A stretch of 38,403 nt of DNA from Paenibacillus ferrarius (GCF_002027705.1 NZ_MBTG01000048.1:1-38403), one strand, 5' to 3'; positions 24,654 to 32,866 are shown, counted from the first letter of the stretch. Made by a program: numbers and translations. Notes: generated from the letters alone by a model not told the origin.

Positions 24654-25595
24654 TTAAACCGCCTCCTTCTTCGCACTCATTCTCAATTGGATCAGCGACA
24701 AGACAAGGAGTATGGCAAATAGCGCATACGACATGGTAGCTGCATAGCCCATATGGTTGTTTTTGATGCCTTCCTCGTAAATATACTGAATAATAGGCCG
24801 TGTATCTGTACCAGGTCCACCGCGTGTAATTATGTAAATTTGCAAAAACACTTTATACGAAGCAATAATTTGCAGTAGTAATATCGTTTTTGTAATGGGA
24901 CCTAGCAGTGGAAGCGTCATTCTAAAAAACATTTGTCTCTCCGATGCGCCATCGAGTCTTCCAGCTTCATAAATATCATCTGGAATATCCTGCATAGCCG
25001 ATAAATACAGAATCATGTTAACCCCAACCGTCCACCACAGTGTAATAGCAGTAATAGCAATCCAAGCAAGGGATGATTCCGTCAACCAAAATATCTCTTG
25101 ATCTACCGAAAGAATACCTACTAATTTAAGTAAATTATTCAGAAAGCCTGTATAAGGCTGTATGACAAACAGACCGACATACGAAACGACAGATACAGAT
25201 AGGACACTTGGCAAGAAAAAGACACTGCGGAAAAATTTCTGAAGTCTCGTTTTTTGATTCGCAATGACCGCGAGCAGTAGAGCAAATATAAGCATGCTAG
25301 GCGTAGACAAGATAACAAAGTACGTTGAGTTCCAGAGCGCACGCCAAAAATTTGCATCCTGTACCATAGCGATATAATTATTAAGGCCAACAAAATCCAT
25401 CTTTTTAATTAGCGTCCAGTCGTACAGACTCATCTGCAGTCCTTTGAACATTGGGAATATCGTAAACACGACGTATACGGCAAGAAAAGGCAAAAGAAAT
25501 AGAAAAGCCAGGATGTCCAGCCGCCACTGTCTTGCTTTCATTTGTGAACGTGTGGTGATCGATGTTTTGTTCAAATCAACTTCTTTTGTACTCAT
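24654..25595 (-). CDS. Carbohydrate ABC transporter permease (MalF type)
   Basis: A protein of 313 residues from the ATG at 25595, which has GAGAGGTG upstream; the longer frame to 25649 would run through the hairpin at 25623-25657. Helix 1, WRLDILAFLFLLPFLAVYVVFTIFPM, and the EAA loop DIYEAGRLDGASERQMFFRMTLPLLGP identify a CUT1 permease. GGPGTDTRPIIQYIYEEGI near the end is common to oligosaccharide importers. It forms the channel with the MalG-type protein and receives substrate from the lipoprotein encoded upstream. Confidence 0.95.
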   Translation of the reverse strand: MSTKEVDLNKTSITTRSQMKARQWRLDILAFLFLLPFLAVYVVFTIFPMFKGLQMSLYDWTLIKKMDFVGLNNYIAMVQDANFWRALWNSTYFVILSTPSMLIFALLLAVIANQKTRLQKFFRSVFFLPSVLSVSVVSYVGLFVIQPYTGFLNNLLKLVGILSVDQEIFWLTESSLAWIAITAITLWWTVGVNMILYLSAMQDIPDDIYEAGRLDGASERQMFFRMTLPLLGPITKTILLLQIIASYKVFLQIYIITRGGPGTDTRPIIQYIYEEGIKNNHMGYAATMSYALFAILLVLSLIQLRMSAKKEAV

Positions 25596-25622
25596 CAGTA
25601 TCGCACCTCTCTTTCTTGAAAG

Positions 25623-25657
25623 TAACAAGCTTGAAGTATGATACTCCAAGCTTGTTA
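25623..25657 (-). promoter_or_regulatory. Intercistronic hairpin between binding protein and permease genes
   Basis: TAACAAGCTTG and CAAGCTTGTTA form 11 bp perfect arms with a 13-base loop, not followed by a T run. Such hairpins after a binding-protein gene usually stabilise its mRNA or attenuate read-through, giving more binding protein than permease. Confidence 0.65.
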
Positions 25658-25672
25658 TCCGGTTTAATGGTT

Positions 25673-27028
25673 TTATTTAGAGAGCAAAGTTTTTAACTCA
25701 CCATCAATCTTCTTAAACACCGCATCCGTTGGGGTTTTATTCAACCAAATTTCATCCAGATATTTTTTCAAAACATCATTCTTAGGCCATGTTTTGTCTG
25801 ATACCTTAGGGAATACCACATCAGCTGCTACACTTGCGTAGTCACTGCGGTATTTCAGAGCTTTGTATTCTGCTGTATCGAAAACAGTTTTGTTAGCAGG
25901 AATGTGACCTGCTTTCGCCCAAACTTGGCCGCCTTTTTCAGCAACATAGTTGGCAAACGTCAATGCTGCTTCGCGCTTCTTAGGATCTTCCTTCGCGGTC
26001 ACTGGCAAGATGATGGTGTGGGAATCTCCCCATGTTTTCGTATTTCCGTAGATATTAGGAATTGGCATAGCACCGAAATCAAGATCTTTGGTCGTTTCCC
26101 AAGTTCCTGTAGCCCACACGCCTGTCATCATGATGGCGCCTTTGCCGCTTTGGAACGTTTTGTAAAAATCAGGATCCTGCGGTTTAATTACTTTACTTGT
26201 ATAATATAAGTCCTTAATATAATTTGCAGCTTTAATTGCCTTATCCGTATCAATCGCAGGTGTTTTGCCGTCATCCGAAATAACGTCATTTCCACCTTGT
26301 TGGGAATAGAGCGCCCACCACAATCGGTATGGATCATCCGCATTATTAGAAAAAGCGAATGGCGTTACATCTTTAGGAAGCTTATCTTTCAGCGTTGTTA
26401 AGAATTTGACGAAGCCATCAGCGCCTGTTTCAATTGTAGGTTTGCCATCAGCGCCCAGCAGTCCAGCTGTTTGCAAATGCTTCTTATTGTAGTACATGAT
26501 GAACGGATGCGTATCGATCGGAACCGCATAATGCTTTCCGTTTACTGTAGCGGAACTCAAAATATTGCTATTATAGTTATCCCAGTTGAGATTAATGGCC
26601 TTACCAGTCGCATCTAACTCAGATACAACCCCCGCCTTAATTAGTTCAGGTAATTTGGATGTATGGGAAATCCCGATATCCGGACCTTTGCCGCCAGACA
26701 CACCCGTCACGAGCTTCGTGTAATATTCTGCCCACTCCAACTTAACGTTCTTGATTGAAATATTATCCTGCGATTTATTAAAGGAACTAATGATCTGATC
26801 CATGTATTCACCGTCGCCGCCCGCAAACAGCGTCCAGAATACAAGCTCTGTTTTCTTGCCCCCGGTATTATCCGTTTTCGCCGTCTCTGCTACTTTCTCA
26901 GTGCTGGCTGGAGTTGTGCTTGAACCTCCGCTTGAACCTCCGTTACTTGAACAACCTGCCAATAGGGATACTAACATTGTGACGCCTAGCATTGACGTTA
27001 ATACTTTTTTTGTTTTCAATGTTTTCAA
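25673..27028 (-). CDS. Extracellular solute-binding lipoprotein of a sugar ABC importer
   Basis: A protein of 451 residues. I chose the TTG at 27028 because AAGGGAG lies 8-9 bases upstream; an ATG at 27067 has no ribosome site. The signal peptide ends in the lipobox LLAGC (Cys26), followed by a Ser/Gly-rich linker. LVFWTLFAGGDGEYMDQIISSFNKSQDNI is typical of family 1 oligosaccharide-binding proteins, and KKREAALTFANYVAEKGGQVWAKAGHIPANK is the C-terminal hinge region. It delivers oligosaccharides to the two permeases. It is the first gene of the operon and sits behind a strong promoter with a cre-like site. Confidence 0.95.
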   Translation of the reverse strand: MKTLKTKKVLTSMLGVTMLVSLLAGCSSNGGSSGGSSTTPASTEKVAETAKTDNTGGKKTELVFWTLFAGGDGEYMDQIISSFNKSQDNISIKNVKLEWAEYYTKLVTGVSGGKGPDIGISHTSKLPELIKAGVVSELDATGKAINLNWDNYNSNILSSATVNGKHYAVPIDTHPFIMYYNKKHLQTAGLLGADGKPTIETGADGFVKFLTTLKDKLPKDVTPFAFSNNADDPYRLWWALYSQQGGNDVISDDGKTPAIDTDKAIKAANYIKDLYYTSKVIKPQDPDFYKTFQSGKGAIMMTGVWATGTWETTKDLDFGAMPIPNIYGNTKTWGDSHTIILPVTAKEDPKKREAALTFANYVAEKGGQVWAKAGHIPANKTVFDTAEYKALKYRSDYASVAADVVFPKVSDKTWPKNDVLKKYLDEIWLNKTPTDAVFKKIDGELKTLLSK

Positions 27029-27063
27029 TTCAATCGCTCCCTTTTTAATTTGGAAGATACAAA

Positions 27064-27230
27064 ACAATAATATTGTATTACAACCATTTTTTTGTATCTT
27101 ATTTTAAAATAATAACGCTTACATGAAGTTATGTCAACGTTTATTTTAATATTATTGAATTAAATAAGCTATTCCCTTTAATTATTACAATTTTATTGTA
27201 CAAAAATAAGGGTCAACACAACATTGTTGT
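27064..27230. promoter_or_regulatory. Three 13 bp palindromes, candidate operators of the ArsR-type regulator
   Basis: ACAATAATATTGT (27064-27076), ACAATTTTATTGT (27187-27199) and ACAACATTGTTGT (27218-27230) share the pattern ACAAyNNNrTTGT. They lie between the regulator gene and the binding-protein gene, one downstream of the operon promoter and two upstream. That is how a looping repressor or an activator would be placed. Confidence 0.55.
27109..27137 (-). promoter_or_regulatory. Sigma-A promoter of the carbohydrate operon with cre-like site
   Basis: On the minus strand, TTGACA (27137-27132), 17 bases, TATTAT (27114-27109) is nearly consensus. TGTAAGCGTTATTA (27123-27110) overlaps the spacer and -10 and matches the cre consensus TGWAANCGNTNWCA at all but one defined position, so CcpA repression by preferred sugars is likely. 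Confidence 0.7.
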
Positions 27231-27254
27231 TTGTATGACCTCATTTCCCATCAT

Positions 27255-28181
27255 TTAAACCGTATAGAACACTTTCATGACGATCCCTTGTTCATAATCC
27301 CCAAATTTGTCACCGAATAGATTAATACCGCCTTTGTGTGTCGCATCATCTTTCACGCCTAATCTTAAATCGATGAAGCTGCTATTTCCAAGCGCTAATT
27401 GATGCAAATTGACTGAAGACACTTGAACGTTATCAATTGCGGTCATGGCACCATCCACAACCAACGTTTTTAGCAATCCAAACTGGGTCGAAGTTTCTTG
27501 CCACCATTCTGGATTTAACTTCCCTTTTCGCCCTCCGAAATCGCCAGGCGAGGTCCATATTCCCACATCGACCCCGTTCACCCAAAACGAAATATCAGAT
27601 GGCCAGTTGTTATCATAATTTGGAGCTTCTGAGCAGATTTCAAAACTGAACTGGACAGATTGAATTTTAACACCTTTCGGAAGTTCCAACGGAAAACGGT
27701 AATCAACGAATCCTTTGCGGAACCAGATGATTTGTGCAGAAAAGCGATCGGGATGAAAGAAGCCGGCAGGCGAATCTTCCTGAATAATCATTTTCTCCGT
27801 ATTGGCCATCCCGCAGGTAGGCGATACCTGACAATTCGTAAAGTATCCGATGGGCATTTCGATCTCATAGCAGTTTTTATCCGGCAGTACATGATAGAAC
27901 TGTGAATTTAATATGATATGAATGTCATTGTAAGTTCGCGTACATACCTTCATAGCTCCGCGTGTCGCCGGCAGCAGCTCGGTTTCTATGAGACGAGCTT
28001 TTTCTAATATCTTCACATTGGAAGCTGCGGTGGATACAGGAATCTGAAGTGCGTCAGCAATTTCATTAATATTCAACTTCTTTGTATTTAACAGTTGGAT
28101 GATGTTGACCCTTAAATCAGTTGATAATGCATGGGCCACAAGAACAAGCTCATCTGGATTTTCTATATTTAACTCTAGCAT
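27255..28181 (-). CDS. ArsR-type transcriptional regulator with large C-terminal sensor domain
   Basis: A protein of 308 residues from the ATG at 28181 (GGGAG ribosome site). Residues ~15-80 are a winged helix (AHALSTDLRVNIIQLLNTKK, then INEIADALQIPVSTAASNVKILEKARLI) of ArsR type, about three times shorter than the whole protein. The remaining ~220 residues are beta-rich with aromatic patches (NWPSDISFWVNGVDVGIWTS, GRKGKLNPEWWQ), suggesting a jelly-roll carbohydrate sensor; no metal-binding Cys pair of classical ArsR is seen in the recognition helix. It lies directly upstream of, and on the same strand as, the sugar operon, so it is its likely regulator. Confidence 0.8.
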   Translation of the reverse strand: MLELNIENPDELVLVAHALSTDLRVNIIQLLNTKKLNINEIADALQIPVSTAASNVKILEKARLIETELLPATRGAMKVCTRTYNDIHIILNSQFYHVLPDKNCYEIEMPIGYFTNCQVSPTCGMANTEKMIIQEDSPAGFFHPDRFSAQIIWFRKGFVDYRFPLELPKGVKIQSVQFSFEICSEAPNYDNNWPSDISFWVNGVDVGIWTSPGDFGGRKGKLNPEWWQETSTQFGLLKTLVVDGAMTAIDNVQVSSVNLHQLALGNSSFIDLRLGVKDDATHKGGINLFGDKFGDYEQGIVMKVFYTV

Positions 28182-28289
28182 CGTATTCACTCCCGAAATT
28201 TTGTATGAATACATATATTATATAATAAATGGCGGTATACGTCCACGGATGCATATTCAATTGGAATGATAGTCATAAAAAGAACAAGA

Positions 28290-28337
28290 AAAATCACCCT
28301 CTCCAGTGCCAGACATGCCACAGAAGAGGGTGATTTT
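28290..28337. terminator. Bidirectional hairpin terminator
   Basis: AAAATCACCCTCT and AGAGGGTGATTTT form 13 bp perfect arms around a 22-base loop. It separates the regulator gene from the hypothetical gene and thyA. Confidence 0.75.
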
Positions 28338-28471
28338 GTCGTTATTCCGCCGGATTCGGCGTCACTTTGAAATTATCGATAGTTGAACAAACTTTAGAAA
28401 TACTCCTTTCTTAGTAACTGTTTATATTTTTGTTCTCTTTCTTGCCATCTACTTCATCCTTTTTCGGTATT

Positions 28472-28846
28472 CTACCTCATCAAAGACGTAAATCCAGTAA
28501 CCTCAAGTACATTTATTTCAACATCAAAGACCCAATCATTTACTTTATAATTTTCGGGATATTCAATCCACCCTGGTTTCTCTTCTGAATCAACTTGAAT
28601 AAATTTACTGTCACTGAAGTAGATTTTATAACTCAAGCCATTCGCCAAGATTCCCAGTACCTCGCCTAGTTCGGGATGGATTACCCTTAAAATCTCCGCT
28701 CGGACCTCTTTATCGTCATCAGAAGCCCCACCATTTGCGAATGATTTTTCATCCTTATCCAAATAGAAATAATCAACATCACCAACTATTACAGTTTGGT
28801 CTAAATCATACCAATACGGATTCCAGGTCAATAACAGTGGAGTCAC
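28472..28846 (-). CDS. Hypothetical protein, 124 residues
   Basis: A soluble, acidic protein with no signal or membrane segment. The sequence includes WNPYWYDLDQTVIVGDVDYF and GEVLGILANGLSYKIYFSDS; I do not recognise a family. The start is uncertain: the GTG at 28846 lies inside the sequence GAGGTGA, which could itself be the ribosome site for a later TTG. It lies 145 bp after thyA on the same strand, with a hairpin (28938-28970) in between, so it is probably a separate unit. Confidence 0.55.
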   Translation of the reverse strand: MTPLLLTWNPYWYDLDQTVIVGDVDYFYLDKDEKSFANGGASDDDKEVRAEILRVIHPELGEVLGILANGLSYKIYFSDSKFIQVDSEEKPGWIEYPENYKVNDWVFDVEINVLEVTGFTSLMR

Positions 28847-28937
28847 CTCAAAATATTACTCTCTTAGTTAAATGCAACTATCAGTCATATGATTCGGCAG
28901 CCTTAATCAACTATCCCTGCCCCGATAGCTTAATGAC

Positions 28938-28970
28938 AATGGAGCAGATGCTTCGGAAGTCTGCTCCATT
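28938..28970. terminator. Hairpin downstream of thyA
   Basis: AATGGAGCAGA and TCTGCTCCATT enclose 11 bases; TTTG follows on the plus side. Since the T run is on the plus side, its strength for thyA (minus strand) is unclear. Confidence 0.55.
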
Positions 28971-28990
28971 TTGTTTAGTAATGTGGTGGA

Positions 28991-29824
28991 TTAGATAGCA
29001 ATCTCCATCTTAATCGATGGATGATATTCATAGTTTTTTAAATCGAAATCATTAATAGCAAAATCATCAATTCTATTAATTTCTGGGTTAACCCAAAGTT
29101 CAGGAGCAGGATAAGAATAACGTAGAATCTGTTCTTTTAAAGGTTCTATATGTCTTTCATAGATATGGGCATCATTAATATTAAGTGTAAGTGTTCCTAA
29201 TTTGTATCCAGTTACTTGAGAAATCATTCGTTGTAAAACGTAATATTGGAACACATTAAAGGGGTTACCTAATCCAATGTCGTTTGATCTTGCGTTAACT
29301 ACTAAATGGAGAAATCCTTCTTTTATTAACCATTGATTGTTCCAAACACAAGGATAAAGCTCCATTTGATCAAGATCATCAATATTCCAAAGAGATATTA
29401 CATGCCTTCTAGATGTAGGATTATTAATAAGCTGATCGATGAGATTATGTACCTGATTTGTGATCTTTCCATTTAACATAATTGGCTTGCCTAACTGATA
29501 GCCATATGCCTTACCAATATTGTTATTAGTATTCGTCCATTCTTTCCATATCTTCACTTTGTTTTCATCTAAATAGGTGCAATCGCTTGTTCTCTTCACA
29601 TAAAACCATAATAGTTCATGTATTGCTGATTTCCATGGTACTCTTTTCGTTGTGAGTATAGGTACCTCTGAATTATCAAATTTTAATTGCTTGGAAATTA
29701 AACTTTTTGTGTAGGCAGGAGTACCGTCCGACCATGTTGTTCTTACATCATGTTCTTTGTCCCAAGTACCATTTTCAAGAATATCTTTTACGAGTTCATT
29801 GTAAATCCCATCTGCCTTTCCCAA
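28991..29824 (-). CDS. thyA: Thymidylate synthase, Bacillus ThyA/phage type
   Basis: A protein of 277 residues that makes dTMP from dUMP with methylene-tetrahydrofolate. VRTTWSDGTPAYTKSLISKQ, FDNSEVPILTTKRVPWKSAIHELLW, the arginine pair at 139-140 (NPTSRRHVISLW), the catalytic Cys159 in MELYPCVWNNQW, and ARSNDIGLGNPFNVFQYYVLQRM are all present. LYPCVWNNQW resembles the LTPCVYETQW of the phage-derived B. subtilis ThyA rather than the LPPCH of the common form. The start is TTG with GGGGG 6-7 bases upstream. It has its own promoter region and is not an evident partner of neighbouring genes; it may have come with a mobile element. Confidence 0.93.
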   Translation of the reverse strand: MGKADGIYNELVKDILENGTWDKEHDVRTTWSDGTPAYTKSLISKQLKFDNSEVPILTTKRVPWKSAIHELLWFYVKRTSDCTYLDENKVKIWKEWTNTNNNIGKAYGYQLGKPIMLNGKITNQVHNLIDQLINNPTSRRHVISLWNIDDLDQMELYPCVWNNQWLIKEGFLHLVVNARSNDIGLGNPFNVFQYYVLQRMISQVTGYKLGTLTLNINDAHIYERHIEPLKEQILRYSYPAPELWVNPEINRIDDFAINDFDLKNYEYHPSIKMEIAI

Positions 29825-30046
29825 CTGCTAGCCCCCTAATTAATATTTATATTGAGTATGCTTCATAATTTCGAGAGGGACAATGAAGTCTCCTTTCCCT
29901 TTTTATTTTTTAGCGATTATTCCAATCGTATATTTCAATAAAAGCTGACCGCGACCACGCATAACTGCCCGTTAGCGGAGCGGTTAGGGTTATATTTTGT
30001 TGGCAAGTCTCTTGAGTGATCCAATCCCAAAAACGATCTCCTGTAA

Positions 30047-30186
30047 TGTAGGTGAATTTGTGTCACAAGACTACAATGTTGGGACATTTGTGCATTTTTT
30101 GATGACACAAATCCTCCTACATGAAAATAAAAAAGCCTGATTCATCAGGCATTTGCATTTAAAATTATGTAGGCACATTTGTGTCA
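30047..30186. repeat. Three 19 bp repeats TGTAGGnnnATTTGTGTCA, possible transposon end
   Basis: The copies lie at 30047-30065 (plus), 30103-30121 (minus, CCTACA at its outer edge) and 30168-30186 (plus). The first two form a 17/19 inverted repeat. Terminal TGT/ACA with several 19-20 bp internal sites is how Tn7-like and other rve-type transposases mark their ends. No transposase gene is present here. Confidence 0.5.
30135..30150 (-). terminator. Minus-strand hairpin terminator
   Basis: GCCTGA-TTCA-TCAGGC. Read on the minus strand it is followed by six T residues and more AT-rich DNA. It lies between two of the 19 bp repeats. Confidence 0.65.
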
Positions 30187-30360
30187 TTGGACATTAAACT
30201 TATGGGAAAAGTGGCCCGAATCCTGATCGGCATCGTCCAAAAAGGAGAAACATTTTTGCCCGAGAAGGCAAGTTTCATTTTTACTCAAGCTGAATAAAAC
30301 TTTGAATACACGTAGATTGACTCATTCGTAGGATTTAAAAAGAAAGCACGGAGAACCGAG

Positions 30361-30685
30361 TTACTGCCCGAAAAGGGCTTAGACCCGTCCGCTAAACGCA
30401 ATCGGTCTCCACACCTTGGATAGGTATGACGATGGAATGTAAGGGCTTATACCCGTAGAGCCATGGGATGGTAAACTTCCAGGGTATTCGTGGAATATGC
30501 GTGCAGTAGAGTAAGATTTAGGGGAAAGGCTTTTACGGTTCCTCTGTTCCCGCACGCTCAAATAATAGACCACTTATCCAAATGAGTTTGTTTTCCAGGC
30601 AATCGTTATTAATCAAGGTGATGAAATCCTGCGAATGAGTGAGTATACGTAAGATAAACCCTTAAAACCGAGGGACGGGCAGTAA
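30361..30685. repeat. 325 bp segment with 10 bp inverted ends and internal stems
   Basis: TTACTGCCCG (30361-30370) and CGGGCAGTAA (30676-30685) are exact inverted copies. Inside are GCCC-GAAAA-GGGC (30366-30378) and AGGGGAA/TTCCTCT (30520-30545). It carries no gene. It may be a miniature element or a transposon end that specifies a structured RNA. Confidence 0.4.
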
Positions 30686-30767
30686 TAATGTGGAAAGTTG
30701 AGGGGACCTATCGTTGTGATATAATTATTTACATGTTTTATCAATAAAGGACTGGGAGGGATCAAAG

Positions 30768-31376
30768 ATGGACATTACGCAAAATTCAGTTTCCGGCGAA
30801 TCCCGCGGTCGGCCACGAAGTAACGAGGTTCATCGCAGCATTTTGGATGCAACATTGTCCTTGCTCGCCGAGCATGGCGTCGAGAAACTAAGCATTGAAA
30901 TGATCGCTCAACGTGCAGGTGTCGGGAAAAGCTCAATCTACCGAAGGTGGAACAATAAAGAAGCTCTGATTGTTGAAGCACTCGAACAAATAAAACCAGA
31001 ATTCAAAGCGTCTGCAGAAGGGGATCTTAACGAGGTCTTATACGAACTTGCGCGTAATTTCGCTCAGCAGATGAATACGCCGCTTGGAAAGCAGATGCTC
31101 TCGCTGCTGATTTCAACCATATCCGGCAGTTCCCAAATATCTGAATCGTTCTGGAAAAATCATTCTCTTCCCAAGACCAAAGAAATTTCAAGTATTATTG
31201 CTCAACACCGTTCTACAGAGAAACTAAGCGATAAGGTCAATGTTGACCTGGTTTCAGATCTGTTGATTGGCTTTGTTATGTATCAATTGTTGTTTAAGCC
31301 CCCATCCACAGATTTGGATGCTTCCCTTAAACAAGGAATAGAGCTGGTCGTAAACGGCATGAGAGAACCCAATTAA
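30768..31376 (+). CDS. TetR/AcrR family transcriptional regulator
   Basis: A protein of 202 residues. The arm GESRGRPRSNEVHRSILDAT leads into VEKLSIEMIAQRAGVGKSSIYRRWNNKEALI, the DNA-binding domain; the C-terminal half fits TetR_C-type ligand domains. GGGAGGG lies about 9 bases before the ATG. The next gene, an SDR on the same strand, has a 28 bp palindrome over its promoter, the likely binding site. A terminator (31380-31406) separates them, so the SDR is controlled from its own promoter. Confidence 0.92.
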   Translation: MDITQNSVSGESRGRPRSNEVHRSILDATLSLLAEHGVEKLSIEMIAQRAGVGKSSIYRRWNNKEALIVEALEQIKPEFKASAEGDLNEVLYELARNFAQQMNTPLGKQMLSLLISTISGSSQISESFWKNHSLPKTKEISSIIAQHRSTEKLSDKVNVDLVSDLLIGFVMYQLLFKPPSTDLDASLKQGIELVVNGMREPN

Positions 31377-31379
31377 GGA

Positions 31380-31406
31380 CCTTGTAACGATTAAGCAAGG
31401 TTTTTT
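31380..31406 (+). terminator. Terminator of the TetR gene
   Basis: CCTTG and CAAGG arms around 11 bases, followed by six T residues, directly after the TetR stop. Confidence 0.65.
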
Positions 31407-31409
31407 CAC

Positions 31410-31442
31410 TTGACATATACGATACGATAACGTATCGTATAT
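31410..31442 (+). promoter_or_regulatory. Promoter with 28 bp perfect palindrome before the SDR gene
   Basis: TTGACA (31410-31415) is followed by ATATACGATACG (31415-31426), ATAA, and CGTATCGTATAT (31431-31442). The palindrome covers the whole spacer and the presumed -10 (TATCGT, 31433-31438), so bound repressor would block RNA polymerase. It is the expected operator of the TetR protein encoded just upstream. Confidence 0.75.
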
Positions 31443-31465
31443 AACGAAGACTGGAGATGATTATT

Positions 31466-32416
31466 ATGAAGAAAGTCAGGAAAACCATCATCATTACAGG
31501 AGGAAATACGGGGCTCGGTTTTGAAGCAGCGCTAGTTATTGCTAGTGCTTCACATGAATGGCATGTCATAATTGCTGCACGCAGTCAACATAGAGGCAAC
31601 GAAGCAGCTAACGAGTTGATCCGGATTACCGGAAATGCTAATATCTCAGCGATGGTGTTGGACTTATCCTCGAACTCATCCATTCATCACTTTGTCGAGC
31701 AGTTTTCAAAGGTGGAGCTTCCTCCACTTCATGTCATTGTCTGCAATGCCGGTACTCAATTTGTGCAAGGTACACAAATGACTGCCGATGGTATTGAAGC
31801 CACTTTTGGTGTGAATCATCTGGGTCACTTCATGCTAGTGCGGTTATTGCTAAATCAACTTCAAGAAAACGGACGTATCGTCGTCGTAAGCAGTGATACT
31901 CATGATTTCAGCAAGAAGACCGGAATGCCAGCTCCTCGTTACGCAAATCCCACCATATTGACTGACCCTGTTGAATCAGATCGTCTACTAGGTAATCTGT
32001 CTGATTTAGCAAAAGGTCAGGTTCGCTACACCACTTCTAAGCTCTGCAATCTGTACTTTGCTTATGAGTTGTCCCGTCAAATTCAGCAATCCAAACGTTC
32101 CATATCGGTGGCAGCATTTAATCCCGGTATGATGCCTGGCAAAGGCTCAGCCCTCACGAGGGATTATAGTCCTCTGTTACGATTTATGTGGAATAATATC
32201 ATGCCGCTTTTGCGTTTCGTTCGCTCAAGTGTTCGGACAACCAAACAATCCGGAAATGATCTTGCAAACCTTGTTCTTAGGGGCTCTGTACAGAGTGGAA
32301 CATATTGGGACGGACCTAAAGAGGCAGCATCGTCTGAGGAATCGTACAATAAGGAGCATGCACTTGAGCTTTGGAAGTGGAGTTCTGAAAAGCTTAACTT
32401 AAAAATACAGGTCTAG
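31466..32416 (+). CDS. Short-chain dehydrogenase/reductase (protochlorophyllide reductase/retinol dehydrogenase-like)
   Basis: A protein of 316 residues from the ATG at 31466; the ATG at 31457 directly abuts GGAG and is less likely. TIIITGGNTGLGFEAALVIA is the NADP-binding motif, VIVCNAGTQFVQG the NAG motif, VVVSSDTHD carries the catalytic Ser and VRYTTSKLCN the YxxxK pair. The extra length and FNPGMMPGKG resemble the retinol-dehydrogenase/WWOX/protochlorophyllide-reductase branch, which acts on hydrophobic carbonyls. It is regulated by the adjacent TetR protein through the 28 bp palindrome. Confidence 0.92.
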   Translation: MKKVRKTIIITGGNTGLGFEAALVIASASHEWHVIIAARSQHRGNEAANELIRITGNANISAMVLDLSSNSSIHHFVEQFSKVELPPLHVIVCNAGTQFVQGTQMTADGIEATFGVNHLGHFMLVRLLLNQLQENGRIVVVSSDTHDFSKKTGMPAPRYANPTILTDPVESDRLLGNLSDLAKGQVRYTTSKLCNLYFAYELSRQIQQSKRSISVAAFNPGMMPGKGSALTRDYSPLLRFMWNNIMPLLRFVRSSVRTTKQSGNDLANLVLRGSVQSGTYWDGPKEAASSEESYNKEHALELWKWSSEKLNLKIQV

Positions 32417-32866
32417 TCTGGGGAAAGGAAGCTATTAATAAAAGTTAGCTCAAACAACCAGCGGGGCAGATCGCCGCGGCAGCTGCTTCCTGCATGTTCT
32501 CCGATGACGATTTTGAGCTGTAGCAAATAGATTTTAATCGAGGAATAAAGTGTAGTGCTTGAACTCTAACGGCGAATATTTGTTCAATAAATAACTTAGG
32601 CAAACTCTAATAACAATAGGTGCAAGAACTACTGCTACAAAAGCCTCTATGACCTTGGCAGAACTGTTACCCAAAGCTTAAAAAGTACCTTGGTGTAGCT
32701 GCTGAGAATAAAATCTCGGGAACATCCGTTTTTTAAGAGTAGGCAGACATACGAAGGTGTTAGAGATACTCGCAGAGTTCTATTCTTAATGACTTTGCTA
32801 CTAATATCTCCAAAAATAAGTGAAAATAGTTTTCGTTTTTACTATAAGTGATTAGTTGATCGAGGA
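32417..32866. other. Gene-free debris
   Basis: No intact gene. A GC-rich stub around 32455-32523 ends a frame with GQIAAAAASCMFSDDDFEL and a TAG, like the tail of an unknown protein. The rest is AT-rich without recognisable structure and leads into an IS110 fragment. Confidence 0.35.

Larger units (their letters stand above)
29825..30767. other. Long non-coding stretch with transposon-end-like repeats
   Basis: There is no credible gene in 940 bp. It holds three copies of TGTAGGnnnATTTGTGTCA (separate entry), a minus-strand hairpin terminator, a short coding-like stub (MGKVARILIGIVQKGETFLP, 30198-30296) and a 325 bp GC-richer segment bounded by TTACTGCCCG (30361) and its complement (30676). 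It reads as the remains of one or more transposons. Confidence 0.6.

Noticed and set aside
30047..30186. CRISPR array
   Set aside because: Only three repeat copies, in mixed orientation and with unequal spacing; no cas genes in the window.
30379..30573. 64-codon minus-strand open frame within the 325 bp segment
   Set aside because: The segment is better explained by inverted repeats and stems; no ribosome site and no family resemblance.
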